A DNA stretch of 64,000 nucleotides from Piper betle (Eukaryota > Streptophyta > Magnoliopsida > Piperales > Piperaceae). This document shows, one piece after another, positions 24,350-35,271 of the stretch. Where the stretch lies: assembly GCA_033002965.1 (NCBI GenBank), contig JAURVB010014872.1:85128-149127 (forward strand). The letters are read 5' to 3'. The first letter of the stretch is position 1; every line of letters starts with the position of its first letter. The translations under genes and the position numbers were made by a program. The notes under the pieces are model-generated. The model saw nothing but the letters and a program-made list of their open reading frames with translations. It was not told the origin of the DNA and searched no databases.

Positions 24350-25650
24350 ACGGGGAGTGGTTTCACTCACAAGGGGTGAATTTGGAGAAGTTATTCATCA
24401 TCTCAAGTTGAAGTGGGGTCGTAATCCAGAGTGTGAGATTGATCCTATTTTTCATTTGAGGTGTATGATATTTTTTTCAATTTTTAAAGAATTGTATCTT
24501 TCAGATCTTGTTATTGATCTGATTTATGTAAAAGAGTTTTCTCAAATTTTATTTCGATATTTTTCGATACTTGATTGTAAGAGATTTCTTAATCAAAGTT
24601 AATCGAGTAGGTTGGTTTTCTTTCTCTAAATTGAGAGGAAAATTTCCATCTATTTTTATCTTTGGTGTCTCTTATTCATTTCATCGAGTAGGGGAAATAT
24701 TTTCTTTCGCTGAAGTGTATATTTCCCAACAAAGGTGCTATTACTATAAACATCAAGCTATGAGTACGAAAGATAAATGAAGAGCAAATCACACCGGAGA
24801 ATTTTACATGGTTCATCATCGATTTTAATGTGAGATCCAACGAGTCAGTCCATTTGTGACTATTCCAACATGCCGTCATGAAGGCTCCTCTCCTCGGCAA
24901 GCCTCCCAATGCAGCAACCACTGCATGACTTCCTCGATTCTTTGGGACTTCTTCCTTCTCCGGCGAAGGCAACAACTTGAGGGCGTTCGAGCAGGCAGCA
25001 AGGTGTTGTTATGATCAGACTCCTACATGTGATCGTGCAATGTCTATGAGGCGGCTACGTCCACGTGGTGAAACTCCGACTTCCGTTGTGACCAGAAGAT
25101 GGTGACGGTGGTAGGTAGGTGCTGCAATCCTATAAGCAACGGACGACGGCCAGAGAATGGTGGCGTAGGGCAGCGAGGCTTCACAACAAGTAAGCTCTTC
25201 TCTGTGGTCTGGACTGTTGGAACCGTATGCAAAAAGAAGGAGCGAGGAGGCCAAGGAATGAACGCTCGAACGTTCGGACGTTCGGGAACTGAACTCCCGA
25301 GCGGTCGGGTCGTTGTGAAGAAAAAACCGCTTAACTAAGGAAGTGAATGCTCGACCGCAGGCAACGCGAACACAACACGGGCTACGCGGGTTCTCCACGT
25401 TTGGGACGATTTTTTGTGTATTTAAATTATTTATCTTTCTTTTCTTCAACATATAGTATTTGTAACCTATTTTTTCATAACAATGAAGGTTCCAGGGTGC
25501 TAGAAGAGGATTTTATTCTAGGTTGAGAGAGATGTAATTTTATTATAAACTGCAATTTGTGATTCTTCTTCACACGAAATTTTATTTCCATGGTTTTTTA
25601 CCCTCGAGTTTGGGGGTTTTTCACATTAATTTTTTATGTCTTTTGTTTTC
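24350..25650. other. Transposon-like region upstream of the copia pol fragment
   Basis: No host gene is supported. GAATTTTACATGGTTCATC (about 24,800), a TATA-like TGTATTTAAAT (25,416) and the pyrimidine/purine end near 25,590-25,625 resemble copia LTR and leader sequence. The segment 25,015-25,330 is GC-richer and is open on the minus strand for 145 codons. That translation resembles no family and ends in AT-rich LTR-like DNA, so it is not called a gene. Confidence 0.35.
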
Positions 25651-26590
25651 AATATTTTGTTTCAGTTGTCGGTGTTGTTGGGCACAAAGAACACTTTGTT
25701 TAAGCATAAGATGTTAGGTTATACGAGCGAGGGGGGCATGGATGAAGTGCAAGGAATGGGTTTGCTTAAGGGTCTAAAGGCATGTCTTGGCAACTTCTGT
25801 TAGTATTGCGTTCTTAGCAAGCAAACAAAAGTATAGCTTGGATCACCCACATCTCATACTAGTAGTCTTTGACTATGTTTATACCTATGTATGGTGGCCA
25901 TCATCTACAAAATCTCGTGGTGGTGGTGCTTATTTTATTACCTTTATGGATGATTTTTCAAGAAATATTTGGGTTTACTTCATAACACAAGGATGAAGTT
26001 AACTCCATGTTCAAACAAATGGAAGGTGGAAGTGGAAACTCAAACTTGGAAGAAGTTCAAGTATTTGAAGTCTAATAATAGAGGTGAGTTTAAGTCCAAT
26101 GAATTTATTGATTTCTGTCGGTGCAAACCAGATCAGCATTTCACAATACCATACACACCACAGTAAAATAATAAGGATGAACAAAATTTTGTTAGAGAAA
26201 TCAAGGTGAATGAGATTGAATAAAATATTCTAGGCTGATGCAGTGAATAAGAAATGTTAGATCATCAACATGTCACCTTATCACTAGAAGGAAAAGAATG
26301 TTAGATCATCAACATGTCACCTTATCACTGGAAGGAAAAGCTCTGGACAGATAAATTGGTTAACTATTCTGATTTGAAATTAACTATTCTGATTTGAAAA
26401 TCTTTAATTATCCATGTTTTGTGCATATACAGGATACACAATGGTATAAGCTAGACTTCAAGTCAAGGGAGTGTGTATTTCTTGGGTTCAAGAAAGATGT
26501 GAAGGGCTTTAAGCTGTGAGATGCAATGGTTATAATCAACAGAGATGTTACCTTTGATAAGGACTACATGTTGAAACCAAGTTAGTTGCA
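25650..26590 (+). mobile_element. Decayed Ty1/copia retrotransposon pol fragment
   Basis: Plus-strand frames, interrupted by stops and shifts, give the order of a copia pol. A GAG-pre-integrase piece comes first (MLGYTSEGGMDEVQGMGLLK, then a Cys-x-x-Cys remnant). The integrase core follows (KSRGGGAYFITFMDDFSR; EFKSNEFIDFC; FTIPYTPQ). Then the region after the core (WTDKLVNYSDLK; KSRECVFLGFKKDVKGFKL; VIINRDVTFDKDYMLKPS). In the core, the catalytic-Asp position of the usual SDNGGE motif reads SNNRGE, so the active site is lost. No gag, reverse transcriptase or RNase H is recognisable. It is an old, non-autonomous relic. Confidence 0.8.
26253..26340. repeat. 44-bp direct tandem duplication in the copia relic
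   Basis: The unit starting AATGTTAGATCATCAACATG and ending GGAAGGAAAAG/AGAAGGAAAAG occurs at 26,253-26,296 and 26,297-26,340 with one base difference. A shorter repeat (AACTATTCTGATTTGAAA) follows at about 26,361-26,399. Both disrupt the reading frame between the integrase core and the downstream region. Confidence 0.85.
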
Positions 26591-26602
26591 TGTGAATTCA
26601 AT

Positions 26603-27215
26603 GTTATCTTTGCTTTGTATCTATTGTTTATAAATATGTAGTTGTATATGGATATACACAACTGAGTGTGATATTGAATCTCACATGAGATTTTGCAGTG
26701 AGTCTATTTCTCTACCTCTTAGAGCAAGGAGAGCTCTACTTATAAGGTATGAATTTACCTAATTAATGTTTGTTATCTAGTTGGAAGGTATGTTTCTTTC
26801 CAATTAAAGTTTGTTATCTAGCTGGAGATTGTGGTTGCTCCCAATTGGATGTATTTCTCAGTTGGAAACTATATATTATTAACTAGGTCTGATGATTGGA
26901 GTTGGAGTTTGCCAGATGATGAATATGATATTTCCTATTCGCCTAATGTGAGAGAGAGAGAGAGAGAGAGAGATGAAAAAAAAAATTCTTATTCCTTGTA
27001 TTCCATCATTGTTTAGTGAAGATCTTTTCATATACCACAAGTTTGTTGTATACTCTTAATGAAGATGTGGTACCCATAATTTGATTATAGTAGATAGTTC
27101 GTGGTTTATCCTCTTATTTTGGGGGTCCATGCTAACTCTATGTGTGTTCATTGTCTTTGACCTTGTCAAAACATAACAAAAGAATTTAGGGATTTTGTGT
27201 GTTAAAATTCAAACA
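26603..27215 (+). mobile_element. Candidate copia LTR
   Basis: A stretch of about 610 bp begins TGTTATC and ends TTCAAACA, just before a primer-binding site. It contains a GA microsatellite at 26,950-26,973. Its left end is uncertain because no second LTR is seen in the window. The right end is supported by the CA terminus plus the PBS two bases later. The decayed pol piece immediately upstream may belong to a different insertion. Confidence 0.4.
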
Positions 27216-27217
27216 AG

Positions 27218-27229
27218 TGGTATCAGGAG
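27218..27229 (+). other. Retrotransposon primer-binding site (tRNA-iMet type)
   Basis: TGGTATCAGGAG matches the start of the usual copia PBS, TGGTATCAGAGC, which pairs with the 3' end of initiator Met tRNA. It lies two bases after a CA-ending LTR-like sequence. An open stretch beginning ATGGAAGAGCTAG follows but ends within about 25 codons. Confidence 0.55.
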
Positions 27230-27313
27230 GTTGGTTCATTGGACAGATCATGGAAGAGCTAGATCGAGGATCAATGGCTCATGGAGCTTTCTTGAGAAGA
27301 TCAAGATTGTTTG

Positions 27314-28890
27314 TGTAACACCCTAAATCCGGTTCATACTTGCGAACCGAAACTGAAATGTCACTAGTCCCAATTAGGTTGGCATTAGATGAAGATATTA
27401 ATCTTTATGCATGGATGAATACACAGAACCCTAAGATACTACTATATGAATGATATGTCAACCAATTCAAAAACCAAAATAATTCTAATAAAATCAATGA
27501 AAATTCCTAAATTAAAACGGACAGAGTCTCACCAAAAATTACAAGTAGGGACCACATTGTCATTCACACAAAATTCTAATTTGTTGCATAAGTCATTTTG
27601 AATCTTGGGTCTTAACCCACTTATTGTACATATTTAATATCTTAATATATTTACTAAAACATATACATTAACATGTCCTCATTAGACATTTTTTACTGAA
27701 GCAAATATCATATCACAACACATCATCATTTATTACATTTTATCATATCATTCTCAATGTAACAAAATTATAACAAAAATATTAACCACTCTATCATCTA
27801 ACATGTGTGTGCAAGAGACATCACTACTCCTCCATCCAGGCTGGCACATCTTACTCATGATCATCACCTACATATATTTTAAAAACACGTTAGTAATGAG
27901 TGTTACTGGTCTAAAAATAAATAATATCAAACTAGCTATGAGAGCTAACTATCATATGAAGAAAAACATTCATATACTTCATCAAAACTCTCTGAAGGGC
28001 ACCTACTAAAGAGCCACCAGGTTGCAGACCTAGTATCTACTAATGCCTCTCTTGGCAGTTTTTCTCATTTCATTTTCTGGTCCCTAGGGACTACTAGTAT
28101 ATCTTAAGCCTTCTCATTTCCTCCATAATTCTCTTGGCCTTTAGTACCTTTTGAACCACAATTCCCAACGTGCACTATACTTAATAATACGGTAAACCTC
28201 CACGTTCTCTGAGTGTGAGGAACTTAAACATAGAGTTATCGAGATCCCCCAGGAATAGAACAACCCGCTCACTAATCCATATCCAGCTTTGGCTATCACA
28301 TGCACCCGCTCATGGTACATGCAACTCAAATTTTCCATCTCTCATCTCACTAAAAACTCGATAAAATTATATATAGTCTGGAGAAGGGATTTATATAATA
28401 AGCCCGAAGGCAACTTGTGGTGGATCTTGTTTTTAAAATCATACCCAAGGGATCTCATCCTCGAGGGTTATTAATCCAGAAAACTATTCAACTAAATGGT
28501 TTGAGTTAAGTAGGATTTGATAAAATCACCACTAAACTCGTCCTATAATCTATAAAAATAAATCACGATAAAATAGAATAATAAATCAAGGAGGAGTCCT
28601 AAACAGACCTGGCAGAAGCACTGAGCATGTTCATGTCCCTAAGCGGCGAGCTCCTACTTTTTATCTACACATCAAAACTAAATATTAGCGCCCACTCTAA
28701 TCATGTGATGCATGAATGCGATGAAGAACTATATAAAAGATGTGCATTCCCATTAGCCAATTTATAGATTGATCGACTATACCGAATTAAATGGCATAAA
28801 AATAATGAAGGAACTATTTACTTTTCTGATAACGGTGAAAATTTTGATTAATTTAATCAAGCCCATTGGAACTATTAATGGTTATGATAC
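27314..28890. mobile_element. LTR-like element starting TGTAACACCC
   Basis: This begins TGTAACACCCTAAATCCGG, a typical start of plant Ty3-type LTRs. It contains a CACCTACATATATTTT ... GTAATGAGTGTTACTGG segment also present in variant form at about 20,170 and 38,005, and a TATA-like ACTATATAAAAG near 28,730. No internal coding region, PBS or partner LTR is seen, so a solo LTR is possible. It ends where block 2 begins (about 28,897). Confidence 0.35.
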
Positions 28891-30199
28891 CTAACCGTTT
28901 AACCAATTTTACATAAGATAATTACGTGATATATATATATGTGTGTGTGTGTGTGTTACACTATTTTTTTACTTGAAGTATTTTTTGTATAAAATTGTTG
29001 TAATGTTTGGAACTCATAAATTTTGGAGTTTTTTGTTGTAATTATAATATTAATTTATTTCTTTTATATAATAAAAATATTGTATATTTTGTTTGAGAAG
29101 CTATTTTTTATAAGTATGGTTTTTTATTTTTTATTTTTTATTTTATTTCTATAGGTCGATGTGCTATGTAAAATAGTGAAAATTTAATAAAGTTTTAACC
29201 ATTTAACTGACTACAAATCAGTTAAAATTTAGTTTTGGTAAACTTTATGAATTTCGTTAATGGTTTAGTTACGAATAATAATATAGTAAACAGTTAATGA
29301 TTATTTAGGGTTAATAGTATCAACTGATCCATAATTGAGCCATTTACAGCCCTAAACAGGGGCCTCTTGGATAAATCTCAAGAGAAATATTATATGCTTC
29401 ATAAAAATCTCCAAAATATTAGCAACAAAAAGATTTCATATTGGTCATTATAAATTTGGTGTAATAGAAAATATAGATTTGGGGGATCCAAATATAGACA
29501 ACAAAGTGTTGGGCGAAATAAGTATCACGATAGGGTGCGAATCAAGGGAAAATACACTGATTGTTTAGTTTAATTAATATGTAAATAGAGCTTAATCAGT
29601 CAATATATTTGTTAAGTGGGCATATAGCTTATTAATATAGTCAATATAACGTTTAAGTGGATTATGGACTACGTCCACTTGTAAGTTTATAAATAAGGAA
29701 TGTATTTTCTCTTTTGAATCAACAAATAAATGAAGAATTAAGTTTATTTTATGTGTAGATTAGAAGAGGTGGGCCCTATAGTGTCACATTCTATCAAAGG
29801 AAGAACCAGCCCTTCGAAAAGCAGAATCTTAAATTAGGCTTTGTAACCATAATAGCCCAAACTGAGCATTACAACCATGATTTGGTCCTCTAATTATCTC
29901 CAAATGTCCCATTTTCCTTGATTCTGTTAGATCACCTTACAAGTTATCTAAGAATTTATATACAAAGTAGTCGTCACATAGTTATCCTTCCTCAACACAA
30001 TAGTATGAACTTAAAAGAAGAATCTAGATGATTGGAGACTAGATGATCTAAAGGGACAAACCAAGGCATTTTGTGAGGAACATGTGCCAATTCGAGAGGA
30101 GCTCTTCGAGTTGATGGATACCTATTTGCAAATATTATATTTATAAATACTTGCATTTGATATTACCTTCGCGATTGCTAAGACTTTTTGTCTATGGTT

Positions 30200-30369
30200 C
30201 ACTACAACCGTAGAGAAAATACTCTGCCCACGGAGCTTCTTGCCACGACTAGCTCTCTACGTTGAAAACCGTAGAGTCATTTTTGGCCACGGTTTTGTGC
30301 CATTTCTTCATCGTTTCTCACCGTGGGGAACCTTGTGGAACCGTGGGGAAAGGTCAGTTTTTTGTAGGG
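30200..30369. mobile_element. CACTA-like miniature element (copy 2)
   Basis: Same element as 1276-1434, starting CACTACAACCGTAGAG and ending TTTTTTGTAGGG. An extra ATCGTTTCTC-type insertion is present near 30,310. Because both blocks carry it at the same place, it inserted before the large duplication. Confidence 0.45.
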
Positions 30370-30561
30370 AAGGTTTTTTACAACAGTAAAAAATATGTTT
30401 CTTTTCTCGCATGTTCTTGTAAGTCAAATAAGTGAAAACAACCGTTGCTACATTTTCTTTATCTTTCTCACAACCCAAACAAATTTGAGACTTTGAATTT
30501 GCAATTTAAACTAAGCATGGCTTGCAAAAGCTGATTAGGGCAATAACCTACTGTTTTCGTC

Positions 30562-30693
30562 ATGGACAACACCATCGACTCGGCCAAGGATATGAGCTTG
30601 TTACACGGAAAAAAGCATCATTTGAAACACGATGGGGAGCAGCAAGGCGGTGGCAAAGCTCTTAACCATTTGTCTAAATATGTGAATGCTTGA
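30562..30693 (+). CDS. Possible 43-aa hydrophilic peptide
   Basis: ATG to TGA encodes 43 residues beginning MDNTIDSAKDMSLLHGKKHH and ending LNHLSKYVNA. It is rich in His, Lys, Gly and Gln, with no membrane segment or signal peptide. The block-1 copy keeps the frame and stop but has lost the ATG. I recognise no family. The frame may be the last exon of a longer gene, because a pyrimidine-rich stretch ending in a possible acceptor lies upstream. It may equally be chance. Confidence 0.25.
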   Translation: MDNTIDSAKDMSLLHGKKHHLKHDGEQQGGGKALNHLSKYVNA

Positions 30694-30875
30694 TCTTAAT
30701 AGAAGCTTGGACCAAGCGTACTAGCAGGTGAACGAGTATTGCCGGCAGAGTTGGAACGAGTGGCGGGCAAACTTGATTCATACATATATACTTGGGAGCT
30801 GGGAACCCCCTGGGTAGTTATGTAGCTTCTTCTTGTTGTTTTACCAGTTTTCCTCACAACATAGCAATATTATAT

Positions 30876-30876
30876 G

Positions 30877-30915
<39 letters not shown>
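30876..30915. repeat. TA microsatellite (block 2)
   Basis: A TA/GTA tract, counterpart of 1933-1974, with a different repeat number. Confidence 0.9.
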
Positions 30916-30918
<3 letters not shown>

Positions 30919-31539
30919 TGTATATTATTACAGTGCAAAATTCGTTAATCATACAAAGGCACTGCCTCATTCATGAGCCAAAGTTTTGTTGAACTATTTT
31001 GTTCGCTCATCATTCACGAAAAGAAAAGTAAAGCTCACAGCAAATTTTGGTCGTTATTTTTCCAATTAAAATTACTAGCTATATATAAATGAATATTTAT
31101 GGTCAAAGTGGGTTATTATAAAATCAACCACGCAAGGAGAACTAAAAGAAAACTGATAAAAATTTTACTAAAAATAAATGACAAAATCATAAATATATAA
31201 AATAAGCATTTACTGCTTAAAATTTAAGTTGATTAAACTAAATGGCAAACTAGCGTAAGAGAAAATTTTTCAAAAATAAACTTAAGCATATAAATGAGAT
31301 AGAGGAGACAACATAAGATAAAAATTTCACAAAGGCTAAAAGTTGATGGCATTATTAGCTTGCCCGGCCTGACAATGATGCTTGTTGAGGTGTCACGGGG
31401 CTCTCTTAATCCAAAAGTTAACTAAAGGAATAAAGCTTTCCCATTAGCCTATATACAACTCACCAACGTCATCCATGACGGATAAACCCAACAACTCCTC
31501 TTCACAGATCGAGCGTCCCCGAAACCATCGTCGTCTGAC

Positions 31540-33030
31540 AAACTCCCTTAAATCAGACAGCACCCACCCGGTAAACTCAACTCCTCCCTCAGGTAAGTCT
31601 GACAAACTCCCTTAAATCAAACAGCACCCACCCGGTAAACTCAACTCCCCCCTCAGGTAAGTCTGACAAACTCCCCTTAAATCAAACAACACCCACCTGG
31701 CAAACTCAACTCCCCTCAAATCTTTCCTTAAATCAAACGGCACTCAACTGGCAAACTCAACTCCCGTCAAATCATCAGGTGAAACCCATGAATGAAACAC
31801 CTCAACTCCCCTCAAATCTCCATGAAGGAAACACATCAACTCCCTGGCACCCTTAAATAAGACGGCACCCCATGAAGGAAACACCTCAACTACCCTTAAA
31901 TCTCCCCTTAAATCAAGGAATAAAGCTTTCCCATTAGCCTATATACAACTCACCAACGTCATCCACAACCGATGTGGGATAAACCCAACAACTCCCCTCC
32001 ACGCATCAGGCGTCCCTAAAACCATCATCGTCTGACAAACTCCCCTTAAATCAGACGGCACACACCTGGCAAACTCAACTCCCCTCAAATCTCCCTGTAA
32101 ATTAGACGGCACCAACCTGACAAACTCAACTCCCCACAAATCATCAGGTGGAACCCATGAAGGAAACACCTCAACTCCCCTCAAATCGCCCCTAAATCTC
32201 CCCTTAAATCGGACGGCACCGACTTGACAAACTCAACTCCCTTCAAAACATCAGGTAGAACCCATGAAGGAAACACCTCAACTCCCCTCAAATCTCCCCT
32301 TAAATCTCCTTAAATCAAATGGCACTGACCTGGCAAACTCAACTCCCCTCAAATCTCCCCTTAAATCAGACGACACCCACCTAGCAAACTCAACTCCCCT
32401 CAAATCATCATGTAGAAGCCCCACCTATCAAACTCAACTTCCCTCAAATCATAAGGTGGAACCCCTCAAATCCCCTTAAATCAAACGGCAGCAACATGGC
32501 AAACTCAACTCCCCTCAAATCATCAAGTGGAACCCCCACCTAGCAAACTCTCCCCTTAAATTAGATGGCACTCACCTAGCAAACTCAACTCCCCTAACCT
32601 CAAATCATCAGGTAGAACACCACCTAGCAAGCTCAACTCCCCTCAAATCATCAGGGGGAACTCCTCAAATCCCCGTAAATCAGACGGCACCTACTTGGCA
32701 ATAAGACGACACCCACCTAGCAAACTCAACTCCCCTAACCTTAAATCATCAGGTGGAATCCCCACCTGGCAAACTAACCTCCCTTCAAATCATTTGGTGG
32801 AACCCCTCAAATCTCCTTAAATCAGACGATACCCACCTGGCAAACTCAACTCCCTTCAAATCATCAGGTGGAACCCCCACCTAGCAAACTCAACTCCCCT
32901 CAAATCATCAGGTGGAAATCCTCAAATCTCCTTAAATAAGACAGCACCCACCTAGCAAATTCAATTGCCCTCAAATCATCAGGCGGAACCCCCACCTGGC
33001 AAACCCAACTCCCCTTCCACCAAGCAAACT
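31540..33030. repeat. CT-rich minisatellite array (block 2)
   Basis: Same repeat family as 2,580-4,860: ACCCACCTGGCAAACTCAAC, TCCCCTCAAATCATCAGG and TTAAATCAGACGGC motifs, with many CCACCTG/CAGGTGG inverted pairs. It is shorter than the block-1 array. At its right end (about 33,030) it abuts directly on the 3' flank of P450 copy C at a point equivalent to 8,020 in module A. The roughly 3.1 kb present at 4,895-8,020 in module A is absent here. Confidence 0.85.
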
Positions 33031-33331
33031 CAATAATTTGCTTTTGTTTAACTTTCATTGACTTAGAGATTGTTCTTTTTGTTCTCTTTATAATTTGCAT
33101 TCTTGTAGTTTTAGTAAATTTGTTATGAATAACTTAATTTGTCTACAAATATCATTTGCCTTTACTATACTATAACTTATAAATTGATTTGTGCACATAC
33201 TAGTAACATTTTAAATCGCAACATATGCATATACATATGATTAAACATATTTATGACGATCAACAATATTGCTGAGAAGTGATTAATTACTTGAAACAAA
33301 CACAAAGGCATTTACATCATGCATGGGGAAG

Positions 33332-35271
33332 CTATTGAATCTGGTAAAGATGGCTTGATAATCTAGGTGCAACGATGGCATCCAGAGGAGTTGCTTTGGG
33401 CATGGTTAGACCCAATCCTTCGCTCATGTCCACATCTTCATTCCCCTGGGTTGCCATGTCGAAGCTGTGAAGAAGGCGAGCCAGTGTCAAATGCATAACT
33501 TGAACTGCAAATGAGATTCCTGGGCACATCCTCCTGCCCGCCCCAAATGGAATGAACTGGAAATTTTGCCCTCTAAAATCCACATCTCTGTGGGTACTTA
33601 GGAACCTGTCTGGCTTGAACTCAGATGGGCCCTCCCACACAGTTGGGTCTCGGTGGATCTTCCACAGGTTAAACAAGACTTGTGTGCCTGCTGGAACATA
33701 AAAACCTCTAACATTGCAGTCTTCAATTGCTTCATGAGGTCCCGAAAGTGGTGCAGCAGGGTAGAGGCGCAATGTTTCTTTGACAATGGCTTGAAGGTAT
33801 GGAAGGTTTCCAATGTCTGATTCATCCACATTTCTTTCCCTCCCCACAACGCCATCCAATTCTTCTTGTGCCTTCATTAGGACATGGCGGTTGTTTAGTA
33901 GCAGCGAGAGTGCCCAGGTCATTGTAACATATGTGGTATCGCTTGCAGCAGCAATCATCGTCTGCACCATATACAATAGTATAGTCACGCAATCGTACTG
34001 CAACATGTGATATTTATTAAACACTATGATGTTAACAAATTACTACTTTTATAAATATATGATTAATAAGAACCCAGGTGATAAAATAATAGCCGCCGAT
34101 CAGTCATTATTTATTAGAGATTAATTTCTTTTTATTCACAAAATCTTAACAACTACCTTGCTTCTCTGTCAAACTGCCCGTAGAAATACTTTCTTGGTTA
34201 CTACCACCATTGAAATAATTTACCATGCAAGATTTGAATCAACATGCCTAACTGTAAACATTAAGTAGAAGTTATTAAGAACAAATTAATTATACAATCT
34301 TGTTATAATCTCACCACTAAAGTTGCCTTCATGGTGAGCTCAGGATCGCAATCAGTTACCGGAAAACAATCGATCATGGAAAGCATCACATCGATGAGGT
34401 CCTGGCCTGCCGTCACACCCGTCGTCGTCCTCCGACGGCGATGCTCCTCAATCCATCCAGTCGCTAGAGAGTCGAGCTTCCTCTCCGTCTCCTTCATGGT
34501 TCGAATATACCCTCCAATGTCCAACCACTCCAAACATGGAATTGCATCCGAAGGAACCAGAACCCCCATCAAATAGAACAAGCTCTCAACGGCCGCCTTA
34601 TACTCCCCGGCCTCGTCATCCCCGTCGGCGTCCTCGCCGTAGTAACGCTTTCCGGCCACCATCATGGCCACGTTATTAAAGGCGAGATCGGCCAGCCACT
34701 GCTTTAACTCCACCTTCACCGGCCGCAGTTGGTTCTTCTCCCAGAGGTGGTGCAGCCGCCTAATGCTCAAACTCACCTCCATGGCTCTGATATGCTTCAT
34801 GAGCTCCAGTTGCCGGCCGGAGAGGAGTTGGAGGGTGGCCAGCTTCCTGGCCTGGCGCCAGTAGGGGCCGTATGGGGCGAAGCCGAACATGGCGTAGTTG
34901 AAGGCAAGGAACTTGAAGGTGGCGAGGAGGGGGCGGGTGGCGAGGGCCTTGTCGTGGACGGTGAGGCACTCCTTGGCCACCTCCCAGCTGCTGACCACCA
35001 CCGTCCGGCGCTTGCCGATCCAGAGAGTGAAGGCCGGGCCGTAGCTGTCGGCCATGGCGCCGAGGGTCCTGGCCAGTGTTTGCTTTCCTCCGAGAAGGTG
35101 GAGATGGCCTAACACAGGCCATCTTCCCCTTGGTTCTGGTGCTTCTTTGGATCTAGCTATCTTTTTTCGTTGTTTTTGTAAGAACCAATTTGGTAGGAAC
35201 CTAAAGATCAGAAAGGAAAAGGTGATCATGAGGAGTGCAAGTGTTAATGGTTGAAGTAGAAGAAGGTCCAT
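33332..35271 (-). CDS. CYP82-like cytochrome P450, copy C (intact)
   Basis: Exon 1 is 34,315-35,271 (319 codons), intron 33,962-34,314 (353 bp, donor GTG|GTGAGA, acceptor TGCAG|ACG, phase 0), exon 2 33,332-33,961 (209 codons plus stop). The total of about 528 aa is normal for the family. Seen in order: membrane anchor in the first 30 residues, proline hinge PEPRGRWPVLGH, C-helix WRQARK, I-helix AASDTTYVTMTW (oxygen activation), KETLRLYP (ExxR), FKPDRF (PERF-type) and heme motif [11 protein letters not shown] with the Cys ligand. The single intron just before the I-helix motif is typical of A-type plant P450s. Family knowledge: ER-bound, NADPH-P450 reductase-dependent monooxygenase of specialised metabolism. 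Resemblance is best to CYP82 (CYP82D-like); the substrate cannot be told. It is the only copy of the three with an uninterrupted frame. Confidence 0.9.

Larger units (their letters stand above)
28897..31430. repeat. Segmental duplication, block 2 leader
   Basis: This is the counterpart of 1-2,480 in the same orientation and order, with substitutions and small indels only. It marks the left edge of the second P450 block. Apart from the CACTA-like element, the 43-codon ORF and the TA tract listed separately, nothing gene-like is seen. Confidence 0.85.

Noticed and set aside
25015..25452. 145-codon minus-strand ORF
   Set aside because: Lies in LTR-like DNA next to a copia relic; its composition resembles no family and its 5' end is AT-rich non-coding sequence.
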